This document shows positions 1 through 7,996 of a DNA stretch of 64,000 nucleotides, in pieces (the stretch's first letter is position 1; every line of letters starts with the position of its first letter). Source of the DNA: Multivorans sp965232105. GTDB lineage: Bacteria; Acidobacteriota; Thermoanaerobaculia; Multivoradales; Multivoraceae. The notes under the pieces are model-generated. The model ran no database searches and was not told the DNA's origin. It was given only the letters and a program-made list of their open reading frames with translations. The stretch is from assembly GCA_965232105.1 (NCBI GenBank), contig OZ246956.1:744001-808000 (forward strand), written 5' to 3'. A program made the position numbers and the translations under genes.

Positions 1-204
1 CGGCTCGACGTAGGTCGCGTCCGCGAACTCCGGATCCGTCATGATCGTCGCCGGGTTCGAGTTGACCAGGATCACCCGGTAGCCCTCGCGGCGGAGAACG
101 CGGCAGGCCTGGGTGCCGGAGTAGTCGAACTCGCACGCCTGGCCGATGACGATCGGCCCGGATCCGAGGATCAGGATCGATTCGATGTCCTCACGCCTCG
201 CCAT
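1..204 (-). CDS. carB: Carbamoyl-phosphate synthase large chain, N-terminal part (cut by window edge)
   Basis: Only the first 68 residues lie in the window; the gene continues past base 1. They read MARREDIESILILGSGP, then IVIGQACEFDYSGTQA and ILVNSNPATIMTDPE, which is the highly conserved start of CarB: the first ATP-grasp half with its GSGP and NSNP motifs. The enzyme makes carbamoyl phosphate from bicarbonate, ATP and ammonia delivered by the small subunit, feeding pyrimidine and arginine synthesis in the cytoplasm. The small-subunit gene carA lies about 1.6 kb upstream on the same strand. A permease gene and a 362-base gap separate the two, so they are not directly adjacent as in most bacteria. 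Start ATG at 202-204. Identification is very secure. Confidence 0.96.
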   Translation of the reverse strand, partial: MARREDIESILILGSGPIVIGQACEFDYSGTQACRVLRREGYRVILVNSNPATIMTDPEFADATYVEP

Positions 205-566
205 AAGCGCGCGGAGTGTATATCCAACCGGGCAGACCTCCCGGGGCGAAGAATCCGCGGAAAATGTCGCCCCAGGGGTAAACACTTTGGCCTCGACTGC
301 CGTATAGTTCTTACATAGGCGGCACCGGGTCGCCGGCACAGCGTCAAATCGACTTTGGGCCCCGACTCCCGTGTCGCGTCACCCACCGGGTTGCGACTGG
401 ACCGCGTCCGCGGCCAGAGGAACTGCAGCCCACCTTCCGGACACCCTCCGGACCTGCCTCAAACTTCAATCTCCGCGCCGGGCGGCTCGAACCGACCGGC
501 GCGCGATTCACACCAGGGAGGGGTTGCTTGAAAGCAACCCCTCCTTCCAATTCAGCCCGACTGCAG
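205..566. other. Intergenic region upstream of carB
   Basis: No open frame here has coding character. The region holds the stem-loop listed at 515-546. It also has an AT-richer stretch upstream of carB with a possible minus-strand -10 (TATACA, bases 217-222), for which I found no convincing -35. It probably contains the carB leader and promoter. Confidence 0.5.
515..546. terminator. Strong stem-loop downstream of the permease gene
   Basis: Bases 517-529 (ggaggggttgctt) are perfectly complementary to 532-544, giving a 13-bp stem with a very tight loop. It lies 20-50 bases past the stop of the minus-strand permease gene. There is no clear T-run on the minus strand, so termination is inferred from stem strength and position. 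Confidence 0.55.
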
Positions 567-1820
567 CTACTCCCAGCGCAGGGCGCGCGCCGGCTCGACC
601 GCCGCCCCCAGCCTCGCCGGCCACCAGCAGGCCAGCCCCGTCACCAGCAAACTGAAGCCCGCCACCGCCAGCAGGTCCAGGGCCCGCACGTCGAACGGAA
701 CACTGCTGATGAAGTAGATCTCGGCCACGCCCGGATCGAACCGCACGAGCTCGTAGCGGGTGACGATCACGCTGACCAGGGCCCCGAGACCGATGCCGAG
801 GGCCGTCCCCGCGGCGCCCAGGCTCATCCCGCCGAGCAGGTAAACGCGCTGCACCCGCCGCGGCCCGAGACCGAGCGCGGCGAGCACGGCGGTGTCCCTG
901 CCCCGCTCCCGGACCAGAACGACCAGAGCGGACGCGATGTTGAACGTCGACACGAGCACGATCAGGCCCAGAATCAGGAACAGGCCCCACTTCTGAAGCC
1001 GGAAGGCGGTAAAGATGTCCCGGTTGCTGAGCCGCCAATCGGTGACCACCGCATCGGCGCCGACGAGGTCCTCGATCTTCTCTTGCACGTCGGACACCGA
1101 AGCGCCGGGCGCCGCAGTCACTTCGAGGACGACCCGGCCCCCGCCGACAGCCATCGCCGTGTCCCGGTGGACGACGGCGTAGCTGCGGTCATACTCCGAG
1201 AAGCCCGTCTCGAAGGCGCCGGCCACCCGGAGCGTGCGCTTGGCGATCCGGGGTCCGGACGAGCCCGGGGGCCCGATCGCCGTCAGCAGCACCAGGTCCC
1301 CTTCCGTCACGCCAAGGGTGCGCTGAAGCTCGCGACCCACCACCATTGCGTCGATCCCCGCATCGTCGCGCGCGAGCTGGCCTGCCGTCGCGCCGAAGGA
1401 CGAGGCGCCGGGCAGAACACCGCGCGTCCAGACATCGACGCCCGCCGGGTTGCCGCTGCTCGCCAGCAGGCCCGTCCCGGCCACGGTCACCGAGACGCCT
1501 CGAATGCCCGCCACGGGCCGCAGACGCTCGGCGATCAGGTCCGCGGCCGCCGGGTCCTCCTCCGCCTCGCCGAGAGGCGAGACGATCAACGGGCCCGCCT
1601 CGAGCAGCCGGCTCTGCACGCTGTCGCTGTAGCCGCTCATCAGCGCCATGGAGATGACCATGGCGGCCACGCCCAGCGCCGTCGACCCGAGGGCGGAACG
1701 CGCCGTGCCGCTCAGCAGCCGGCTGCGCGCTCCGAGCAGGTAGCGCGCCGCGATCCACCACACCACACCGTCCGCACCCCGGCCCGCCCGCGACGCGCCC
1801 TGCCGGTCCGGTTCAGCCAC
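567..1820 (-). CDS. LolC/LolE-family ABC transporter permease
   Basis: This is a 417-residue inner-membrane permease of the FtsX/MacB/LolCE type. An N-terminal membrane segment (near LGSTALGVAAMVISMALMSG) is followed by a large periplasmic domain and three C-terminal membrane segments: LFLILGLIVLVSTFNIASAL, the stretch around AAGTALGIGLGALVSVIV, and LDLLAVAGFSLLVTGLAC. Family members release lipoproteins from the inner membrane to the LolA chaperone, or act in related mechanotransmission. The chosen GTG start (1818-1820) overlaps the carA stop by 8 bases, implying coupled translation; a GTG slightly inside (before the WWIAARYLL stretch) is an alternative. No LolD ATPase gene is adjacent, so its energy partner must be encoded elsewhere. 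The exact cargo is not determined. Confidence 0.82.
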   Translation of the reverse strand: MAEPDRQGASRAGRGADGVVWWIAARYLLGARSRLLSGTARSALGSTALGVAAMVISMALMSGYSDSVQSRLLEAGPLIVSPLGEAEEDPAAADLIAERLRPVAGIRGVSVTVAGTGLLASSGNPAGVDVWTRGVLPGASSFGATAGQLARDDAGIDAMVVGRELQRTLGVTEGDLVLLTAIGPPGSSGPRIAKRTLRVAGAFETGFSEYDRSYAVVHRDTAMAVGGGRVVLEVTAAPGASVSDVQEKIEDLVGADAVVTDWRLSNRDIFTAFRLQKWGLFLILGLIVLVSTFNIASALVVLVRERGRDTAVLAALGLGPRRVQRVYLLGGMSLGAAGTALGIGLGALVSVIVTRYELVRFDPGVAEIYFISSVPFDVRALDLLAVAGFSLLVTGLACWWPARLGAAVEPARALRWE

Positions 1821-2883
1821 AGACCTCCAGGAACTCTCCGAACAGCCTCGCCGCATCGTGCGGTCCCGGCGCCGCTTCCGGGTGGTACTGGACCGAGAAG
1901 ATCGGTCTTCCCGTCGCCTTGAACGCCTCGACCGTGCCGTCGTTCAGGTTGACCGCCGCCACCCTGCAGTCGTCGGGAAGGCTGTCGGCGTCGAGCGCGA
2001 AACCGTGATTCTGACTCGTGATCGAGACCTGGCCGGTCTCCTCGTCCCGCACGGGCTGGTTGCCGCCGTGGTGGCCGAACTTCAGCTTGAAGGTCTTGCC
2101 GCCCAGAGCCAGGCCGAGCAGTTGGTGGCCCAGGCAGATGCCGAACACCGGCACCTCGGCCTCGATCAGCTCGCGCACCTCGCGGACGATCTCATGCAGG
2201 GGCTCCGGATCGCCCGGGCCGTTCGAGAGCACCACGCCGTCAACGCCCAACGCCAGACACTCGCTGGCCGGCGTACGCGCGGGCAGCACCGTGACCTGAG
2301 CGCCGCGGCGGACCAGGGAGCGCAGGATGTTCTGCTTGACTCCGAAATCGTAGACGGCCAGCCGGACCTTCTCCTCGCCCTCCGCCTCCATGTCGTAGGC
2401 GGCCGCGCAAGTCACTTCGTCGACGAGAGCCCGCCCCTCCATCGTCGGCTGCTGGCGCACCTCCTCGATCAGTTCCGCGTCCGGACGTTCGCAGCTCGTG
2501 ATCATGCCGCGCATCGAGCCGAAGTCGCGAAGCCGGCGCACGGCGGCACGGGTGTCGATGCCCGCCAGCGTCGGCACGCCGTTCGCTCGCAGATAGGCGC
2601 CCAGATCGGTGTCCCCCAGACCGGAGCGGCGGCTGGTGAACTCGCGGGCCACGAATCCCTCGACCCAGACCCGGTGCGATTCCTCGGCGTCGTCGTAGGT
2701 GCCGTAGTTGCCGATGTGCGGCTGGGTCATGATCACGATCTGCCCCCGGTACGAGGGATCGGTCAGGATCTCCTGGTAGCCGGTCATCGACGTGTTGAAG
2801 ACGATCTCGGCGAAGCGGCTTCCCTCGACGAGCGCCTCTCCGTGAAACACGGAGCCGTCCTCGAGAATCAGGCGGCCGCTCAC
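1813..2883 (-). CDS. carA: Carbamoyl-phosphate synthase small chain (glutaminase subunit)
   Basis: This 356-residue class-I glutamine amidotransferase hydrolyses glutamine and channels ammonia to CarB. The N-terminal CarA domain (LILEDGSVFHGEA...STSMTGYQEILTDPSY-type motifs) runs to about residue 155; the amidotransferase domain follows. The catalytic triad is visible: Cys250 in FGICLGHQ, and His334 and Glu336 in QYHPEA. Length is normal for the family. The GTG start (2881-2883) overlaps the stop of the methylmalonyl-CoA epimerase gene as GTGA, and its own stop overlaps the next permease gene, so carA sits in a tightly coupled minus-strand operon. A longer reading frame extends upstream but is the wrong frame of the epimerase gene. 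Confidence 0.97.
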   Translation of the reverse strand: MSGRLILEDGSVFHGEALVEGSRFAEIVFNTSMTGYQEILTDPSYRGQIVIMTQPHIGNYGTYDDAEESHRVWVEGFVAREFTSRRSGLGDTDLGAYLRANGVPTLAGIDTRAAVRRLRDFGSMRGMITSCERPDAELIEEVRQQPTMEGRALVDEVTCAAAYDMEAEGEEKVRLAVYDFGVKQNILRSLVRRGAQVTVLPARTPASECLALGVDGVVLSNGPGDPEPLHEIVREVRELIEAEVPVFGICLGHQLLGLALGGKTFKLKFGHHGGNQPVRDEETGQVSITSQNHGFALDADSLPDDCRVAAVNLNDGTVEAFKATGRPIFSVQYHPEAAPGPHDAARLFGEFLEVCG

Positions 2884-3290
2884 GACCGCGACCCCGCCGG
2901 CTCCGAGAGTTCGACCAGCACGCCGCCGGCGCTCCGGGGATGGACGAACTGGACCGTCGCGCCCATAGCACCCGGTCCCGGCCGCTCGCGCAGGAGTTCC
3001 ACACCGTCCCCGCGAAGAGAGCGATCGTCCGCGTCGATATCGTCGCTCTTCAGACAGACGTGATGGATGCCCGGACCCCGACGCTCCAGGAAGCGCGCGA
3101 CCGGCGAGTCCTCCGACAGCGGCTCCAGGAGTTCGATCCGGGTGCCACCGCACGGGATCATGGCGACCCGCACGCCCTCGTGCTCGACTTCCTCGATCCC
3201 GGCAACCGACAGGCCCAGGTTCTCGTAGAAGGTCCTCGCCTCTTCGATCGACACAACGGCGATGGCGACGTGGTCGAGGGCGGTAATCAT
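2880..3290 (-). CDS. mce: Methylmalonyl-CoA epimerase
   Basis: This 136-residue protein of the glyoxalase/VOC fold begins MITALDHVAIAV and contains GTRIELLEPL, GPGIHHVCLKSDDI and the C-terminal GVLVEL motif with its metal-binding His and Glu residues. It interconverts the (2R) and (2S) forms of methylmalonyl-CoA in propionate metabolism or the methylmalonyl-CoA route to and from succinyl-CoA. The gene overlaps meaB upstream (ATGA) and carA downstream (GTGA). Pairing with MeaB strongly supports the assignment. The mutase itself is not in the window, but a possible propionyl-CoA carboxylase beta subunit is encoded at 46 kb. Confidence 0.93.
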   Translation of the reverse strand: MITALDHVAIAVVSIEEARTFYENLGLSVAGIEEVEHEGVRVAMIPCGGTRIELLEPLSEDSPVARFLERRGPGIHHVCLKSDDIDADDRSLRGDGVELLRERPGPGAMGATVQFVHPRSAGGVLVELSEPAGSRS

Positions 3291-4303
3291 GAACGTTGTC
3301 CTCCGTCTCGCCGGAACCCGCCGACGAACCCGGCAACCAGCCGGTCGGCAAGGTCGTACGGATCGTCGGCCCGCGGGCCGGTGTTTCCGGGCGCCCGATT
3401 CTGCTGCGATTCGGGCGCGCCGTCCAGCGCGGAGTCGACCGCGTCCATGGCGAGCCGCAGCACGGCGTGCCGGTAGAGATCGAGCACCCGGCGACGGTAA
3501 CGCGCCGAGCGGCGGGCGGCGACGTCTCCGCCGGCCTTCAGCCCGGCGAAGCAGTCGGAAACCACATCGAGCAGTTCCGCCGCCCCTTCACCCGCCCGCG
3601 CGACCGTCGACACGACCGGCGGCCGTTCGCCGCCGGCGCCGCGACCAGGCCCAACAGCATCCTCGATCGCGCGGCGCGCGGCGCCGGCGCCCGGAAGGTC
3701 GCTCTTGTTGACGACGAAGACGTCGGCGATCTCCATCGTGCCGCTCTTGATCGCCTGGACGCCGTCGCCCAGGCCGGGCGCGGTGACGAGCACGACCAGG
3801 TCCGAGTTGCGGCGGATCTGCGTCTGGGCCTGCCCCGCGCCCACCGTCTCCACGAGAATCCACGGAAAGCCCGCCGCGTCGAGCAGGTCGGCGGCCGCGG
3901 CCGCCGCCCTCGCCAGGCCGCCGGAGGCGCCTCGCGTGGCCATCGATCGGATGAACACGCCCGGATCCGTCTCGAGGTCGGCCATCCGAACCCGGTCCCC
4001 GAGCACCGCGCCGCCGGTCAGCGGGCTGGTGGGGTCGAACGCCAGTACCGCAACCGGTTCGCCCCGGTTTCGGAGTTCACGGGCCAGCGCGGCGGTCAGC
4101 GTGCTCTTGCCGACTCCGGGCGGGCCCGTCAGACCGACCGTCACGGCATTACCTGCACGCGGGAACGCGATCCTTGCCCAGGCGGCCTCGGCGCCGCTCT
4201 CGATCGCGGTCAGCGCCCGAGCCAGACGACGGGTCTGACGCCAGGGCTCCGGTCCGTCCAGCCAGACTTCTCCTGCTCCGTCCGCCGTCACGATCCCGCT
4301 CAC
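3287..4303 (-). CDS. meaB: MeaB-type GTPase, methylmalonyl-CoA mutase chaperone
   Basis: This 338-residue SIMIBI-class GTPase of the MeaB/ArgK family protects and reloads adenosylcobalamin-dependent methylmalonyl-CoA mutase. Visible motifs are the P-loop GPPGVGKST (about residues 60-68), the DPTSPLTGGAVLGDRVRM region that is a family signature, ETVGAGQAQ (switch region) and VNKSD for guanine recognition. The true start is the GTG at 4301-4303, which overlaps the stop of the SpoIID-like gene as GTGA; an apparent longer frame upstream is a shadow of that gene. The C-terminal tail is longer and more charged than usual. Confidence 0.95.
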   Translation of the reverse strand: MSGIVTADGAGEVWLDGPEPWRQTRRLARALTAIESGAEAAWARIAFPRAGNAVTVGLTGPPGVGKSTLTAALARELRNRGEPVAVLAFDPTSPLTGGAVLGDRVRMADLETDPGVFIRSMATRGASGGLARAAAAAADLLDAAGFPWILVETVGAGQAQTQIRRNSDLVVLVTAPGLGDGVQAIKSGTMEIADVFVVNKSDLPGAGAARRAIEDAVGPGRGAGGERPPVVSTVARAGEGAAELLDVVSDCFAGLKAGGDVAARRSARYRRRVLDLYRHAVLRLAMDAVDSALDGAPESQQNRAPGNTGPRADDPYDLADRLVAGFVGGFRRDGGQRS

Positions 4304-6129
4304 GATCCGGGGCGTCCTATGTCGACCGCTCCGTAGTAGTGCCAGAGAATCTCGCGATAGCTCAGACCGCGCTGCGCCATGAGGAAAGAGCCGATCTGGC
4401 ACATGCCGACGCCGTGCCCCCGGCCATTGCCTTCGAATCGCCAGCCCACGACATCGCCGGCGCCGTTCTCCTCGGTCATCCGGACCACGTTCTCCGGCAC
4501 GTCGAGAAGCCACCGGATGGCCAGGCCGTCCACCTCGACGGAACGCCGTTCGCCGACCAGGTCGAGCCGCGCGACCCGACCCGAGACGCCCCGCTCGAGC
4601 ACTCTCAGCGAAACCAGCCCCAGGCCGGGAAAGCGCTTCTCGACGGCCTCCCGCAGCGAGCTCCGGGATCGCCACACGGACCACGGAACGGCCTCGGGCT
4701 GGCCTCCCCTCACTGGCGTCTCTTGGACCACGAGGACCGCGCGCCCGCCGACGAGGTAGGCCCGAACCCGATCCCCGGGCGCCATGAAAAGCGCCTCGAC
4801 CGGAACGCCCATGTCCGCCGGCGACCCTTCGGGCGGCGTTTCCGTGGTCAGCAAGTCTGCCTCGGCCGCCAGCCGAACCATTCGCCGGACGCCATTCCCG
4901 TGCAGTTGCAGCCAGCCGCCGTCGACCCATCCCAGGTTCCCGGCCACGACCTCGAGGGATCCCCTGGACCGGGCGCGTTTCAGGCGCTCCGCGCGCCCTC
5001 GCGCGCGCACTCTCTTCCGGCCCAGCGCCTCCAGCAGGTGCTGCTCCGGCGCTCCCCCGGCTGCGCCGACCAGCGGAAGGACTCCACCCTCGACACACAG
5101 GGCGCCGGTCGGACCGTCTCCCGCCAGGCGAGGGAAGACGTTGTCCACCAGTTCGGTGCGGCCGCCGCAACTCGCCGTGAAGAGGGCCTCGATCGGCCTT
5201 CCGGATGTGACCAGAATCTCTCCCCGCGTCGCGGCCACCGCCGCGTCCGAGCGCGGATGTTCCACCTCCAGTCCGCCATAGACCTGGCACAGGGGCGTTG
5301 CGCAGATGTCGTACCCCTCTTCGTCGTACTCGCCGCGATGCCGGACCGCGTAGGTACGCGCCGCGACCGCCTGCGCCTTCGTCGCTTCGAGCTCCGGGTA
5401 GAGCTCCGGTCCCAACTCGACCGGGACAACGGCGCGCACATAGTCCTCGAGCGGCGCCGCGTTCACCACGTTGAGGCCGGCACGGTCATTGACGAACAGC
5501 TCGAGCGCGCCCCGGTAGCGGCGGCCGAGAATGTCCACGACGCCCCCGGTCGACTCGAGCCGGAGCCGCCTGCCGGCAATCCGGCCGATCCCGTCGACCA
5601 CGAAGGCGGGGTCCTCGAGCACCCTGCCCTCGACCACGAGCCAGATGTCGTCGAACCCTTCGACCTGAAGTCGGCCGCGGGCTTCCTCCGCCTGCTCCCG
5701 GCCACCGTAGCGGCCCACGCGAACGCGATAGAGGCCGGTCGCGGCGTCGAGGACCGAGTCCGCGTCCTGGGCGAGCAGCCCGGCGAGACGGGCGGCGAGC
5801 CTCTCCGCCTGCCACCGATCCCGGAGGGCCGCTACCTGGAGCCGATGGTCGCCCGGACTCGCCCTGCCCGGCGCCGGTCGCACGCTGAAGCGCCCGTCGA
5901 CCACGTGGCGTTCGCCGTCCTCGGCCACCAACCAGGAGGGCGTCTCGCAGCAGGAAACCTCCAGGCGGTCCAGGTCCGTCGCCAGTCCCACCCGGATCTC
6001 CGCCGGCAGCACCGTCGGCGCAGGCGACGTCGTCGGGCTCGGCGCCGCCGCCAGCAACAGACAGGCCGCAACGGCAAGACCGACGTAGATCACCCACCGC
6101 TTGATCGTCTGTGACCCGCTCACTCCCAT
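4300..6129 (-). CDS. SpoIID/LytB-domain secreted protein with SPOR-like repeat
   Basis: This 609-residue exported protein has an N-terminal hydrophobic segment (YVGLAVAACLLLAAAP) as signal or anchor. A region with SPOR-like character follows around residues 95-170 (two similar VAALRDRWQAERLAARL and VRVGRYGGREQAEEARG halves). The SpoIID domain comes next: LEDYVRAVVPVELG, EATKAQAVAARTYAV, SCGGRTE, and the C-terminal GNGRGHGVGMCQIGSF motif. In spore formers SpoIID is a lytic transglycosylase acting on denuded glycan strands; in non-spore-formers such SPOR-SpoIID fusions are thought to act in peptidoglycan remodelling at division. The insert of about 200 residues between SpoIID motifs is long. 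First gene of the meaB-mce-carA chain. Confidence 0.88.
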   Translation of the reverse strand: MGVSGSQTIKRWVIYVGLAVAACLLLAAAPSPTTSPAPTVLPAEIRVGLATDLDRLEVSCCETPSWLVAEDGERHVVDGRFSVRPAPGRASPGDHRLQVAALRDRWQAERLAARLAGLLAQDADSVLDAATGLYRVRVGRYGGREQAEEARGRLQVEGFDDIWLVVEGRVLEDPAFVVDGIGRIAGRRLRLESTGGVVDILGRRYRGALELFVNDRAGLNVVNAAPLEDYVRAVVPVELGPELYPELEATKAQAVAARTYAVRHRGEYDEEGYDICATPLCQVYGGLEVEHPRSDAAVAATRGEILVTSGRPIEALFTASCGGRTELVDNVFPRLAGDGPTGALCVEGGVLPLVGAAGGAPEQHLLEALGRKRVRARGRAERLKRARSRGSLEVVAGNLGWVDGGWLQLHGNGVRRMVRLAAEADLLTTETPPEGSPADMGVPVEALFMAPGDRVRAYLVGGRAVLVVQETPVRGGQPEAVPWSVWRSRSSLREAVEKRFPGLGLVSLRVLERGVSGRVARLDLVGERRSVEVDGLAIRWLLDVPENVVRMTEENGAGDVVGWRFEGNGRGHGVGMCQIGSFLMAQRGLSYREILWHYYGAVDIGRPGS

Positions 6130-6235
6130 CGTCCGTTACATACGTTATTGGAAATACGCCAACATCGCGCCCCGCCGTCACCGCGCCCCGACGCCGCACG
6201 CCTCGCGAAGAGCGGACGTGTCCGTGAAGCCTTCC

Positions 6236-6320
6236 GGGCGGTCGGCGGAGGACCAGGCGGACGACCGGTGACGAATCGCGGTGCGGTCACGGTCGCTACG
6301 AAGCTGACTGCGGCGGCCAC
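6236..6320 (-). pseudogene. Relic of the Ig-repeat/M23 secreted protein gene
   Basis: Bases 6241-6310 align without gaps to 9591-9660, inside the secreted peptidase gene, with 13 differences in 70 bases by hand count. On the minus strand both encode closely similar peptides: VSFVATVTAPRFVTGRPPG here against VSFVTTVTAPQVVIGRPPG in the intact gene. Nothing else of that gene is recognisable around it, so this is a short degenerate remnant, not a working gene. It abuts the recombinase remnant on the other strand. Confidence 0.8.
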
Positions 6321-6325
6321 ACTCG

Positions 6326-6700
6326 CGGCCGCCGAGCGGACTCTGGCAGGTCTGCCGGATGCTGCCCTCCCGCGGCTCGGCAGCGATGGCTCTCTGAGGA
6401 TCAGCGAGCTCGCGGCGGTCCGGGTCCACGATCTGGAACCCGGCGACGGCGAGAGCGGCCGGCTCGCGCTGCCGCGGAACAAGGCGGCTCAGGAAGGAAG
6501 AGGCGAAACGCTCTACGTGTGCCGCGCCACCATGGCGGTCATCGCCGATGGGCACCGCGCCGCCGGCGTCGCGAAAGGCCTTCCGTTCTGCCCCGCGTCC
6601 AGGGACGGCTCGCGCGTTGGCGAAACAGCCCGAGCCTCGGCGCGATGAGGTCGGTCATCTACAAACGACCGCGACCCGCCGGCGAGACTCGGCGTTCCCA
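6326..6700 (+). pseudogene. Decayed tyrosine recombinase fragment
   Basis: A plus-strand frame here reads AALPRLGSDGSLRISELAAV, then LALPRNKAAQEGRGETLYVC and RATMAVIADG. This parallels residues 142-210 of the intact recombinase at 10563-11498 (AALLRLGSDGLLRISELVAV ... LALPRSKTDQEGEGSTLYVC). After a frameshift near 6600, a second frame continues with MRSVIYKRPRPAGE, matching AVRAIIKRRARAAGA. The N-terminal DNA-binding domain and the C-terminal H-R-W-Y catalytic residues are missing, and the catalytic Lys of the beta-hairpin has shifted context. It is a clear pseudogene of the same subfamily. Confidence 0.85.
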
Positions 6701-6756
6701 GCGGCGTCGACCGACCCTCAGGAGCAGTTCCGGCAGGTCACGCTGCTCCTCCCCGA

Positions 6757-7965
6757 TCAGTACTTATCCGCGTCGGCACCAACAGACTTCGCCGCCGGAA
6801 CGGCTACATCCACCAGCGGTGCCGCCTCGGTGTCTTCTTCGTAAATGGGCAGCGCACGTCGCAGTTCGGCGCGCAACAGGGGGTCGGGATTCTGAGCAGA
6901 CATCTCCCCGTCCCGCACAGCAACAACGTGCCGACCGCCCGGACTGACAAACAATCCCTTGTGCGGTCTAGGCGATCCAGGGTACCACTCTGAAACGTGA
7001 CGCTCGGTAACCTCCGGCAACTCCGGATCACGCCAGCGGTGCTCGACTCTCCATCTGCCCTCCGCTTTTTGGATCTGAACGACCCCGCGTTCTTCGTGTG
7101 GCTCTGCAGAAGCCTCAACCCGCCAGAACGGGTCATCCAGCGTCTCCGACAAACCTAGATTCCACAAATGATATGCGCGCCACTCGTTCTTGACCCTTGC
7201 CCAAAGCACGCGCTCATGCCACTGCCACCGGAATTCGTCTTCCACGTCGCCCCCATCCAGAATGGGGACGAAGTCCGCCCCGTTGTCCCCGAAGTGAATG
7301 ACCATCGCACCGTTGCGCCTGGCCGCAAGCACGACCGGCCCCTTTGAATCAAGGAAGACGAGCCGCGCTGGATCGTCCTCTTGCCAGAATGGTCCTCGCT
7401 TCATGGCCATGTCCTCGAACTGGACCGACACGGTCCGGTCCACTTTCGCGTCGCCACGCATATCGCCGAAACCGTAGTGCCAAAGATCAGGCGCGTCACG
7501 GCCCCACCCCTCCCAGTCGATGTCTACTAGCCCCCAAACCTCTCCGTCTGGAGCTATCGTGATGCCAGGACAGAGTTCCGGGCAACCGCTCGTGTCTTCC
7601 CACTCCCAAAGTGTCCGAAGCTCGCCACTGGGCCGGAAACGCAGGATGCGGTGCACCGGGACTCCCTGCCCGGTTATCCCTGACACCTGCTTTATGCCTC
7701 GCAACGCAAACCTGCCGTCGGCAAGCCGCTGAAGTTCCCGACCGTACTTGAGTCCCGGCAGTTTGATGGATGTCTGCTTCCCCCCCTTAGTCAGTCGAAG
7801 AACAGTCGTGGTGGAGCCGTCTCCGTGAACCAAGAACAGCGCACGGCCGGTGTCCTCAACGAAGCCATCGACGATTGTGCCCCGCGGCAGTGCGGTGCCC
7901 GACTCCGCGGCGGAAGCCAACGTGTAGAAAAGAAAAATCGAAAGTCCATGAAGCAATCTTGTCAT
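6757..7965 (-). CDS. Secreted protein of unknown function
   Basis: I do not recognise this 402-residue protein. A signal peptide is likely at the N-terminus (LLHGLSIFLFYTLASAAES). The mature part is rich in Trp, Asp and Gly with repeated short beta-like segments (FVEDTGRALFLVHGDGS, LFVSPGGRHVVAV, ITIAPDGEVWGLVDI), the pattern of beta-propeller-like repeats; this is a guess from spacing only. The codon composition looks noticeably less GC-biased than in neighbouring genes, suggesting recent acquisition. It starts 31 bases after the M23 peptidase gene on the same strand, so the two are probably cotranscribed. Confidence 0.7.
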   Translation of the reverse strand: MTRLLHGLSIFLFYTLASAAESGTALPRGTIVDGFVEDTGRALFLVHGDGSTTTVLRLTKGGKQTSIKLPGLKYGRELQRLADGRFALRGIKQVSGITGQGVPVHRILRFRPSGELRTLWEWEDTSGCPELCPGITIAPDGEVWGLVDIDWEGWGRDAPDLWHYGFGDMRGDAKVDRTVSVQFEDMAMKRGPFWQEDDPARLVFLDSKGPVVLAARRNGAMVIHFGDNGADFVPILDGGDVEDEFRWQWHERVLWARVKNEWRAYHLWNLGLSETLDDPFWRVEASAEPHEERGVVQIQKAEGRWRVEHRWRDPELPEVTERHVSEWYPGSPRPHKGLFVSPGGRHVVAVRDGEMSAQNPDPLLRAELRRALPIYEEDTEAAPLVDVAVPAAKSVGADADKY

Positions 7966-7996
7966 TGTTCAACGCCCGTCATCGTTCAGAGTGGGC

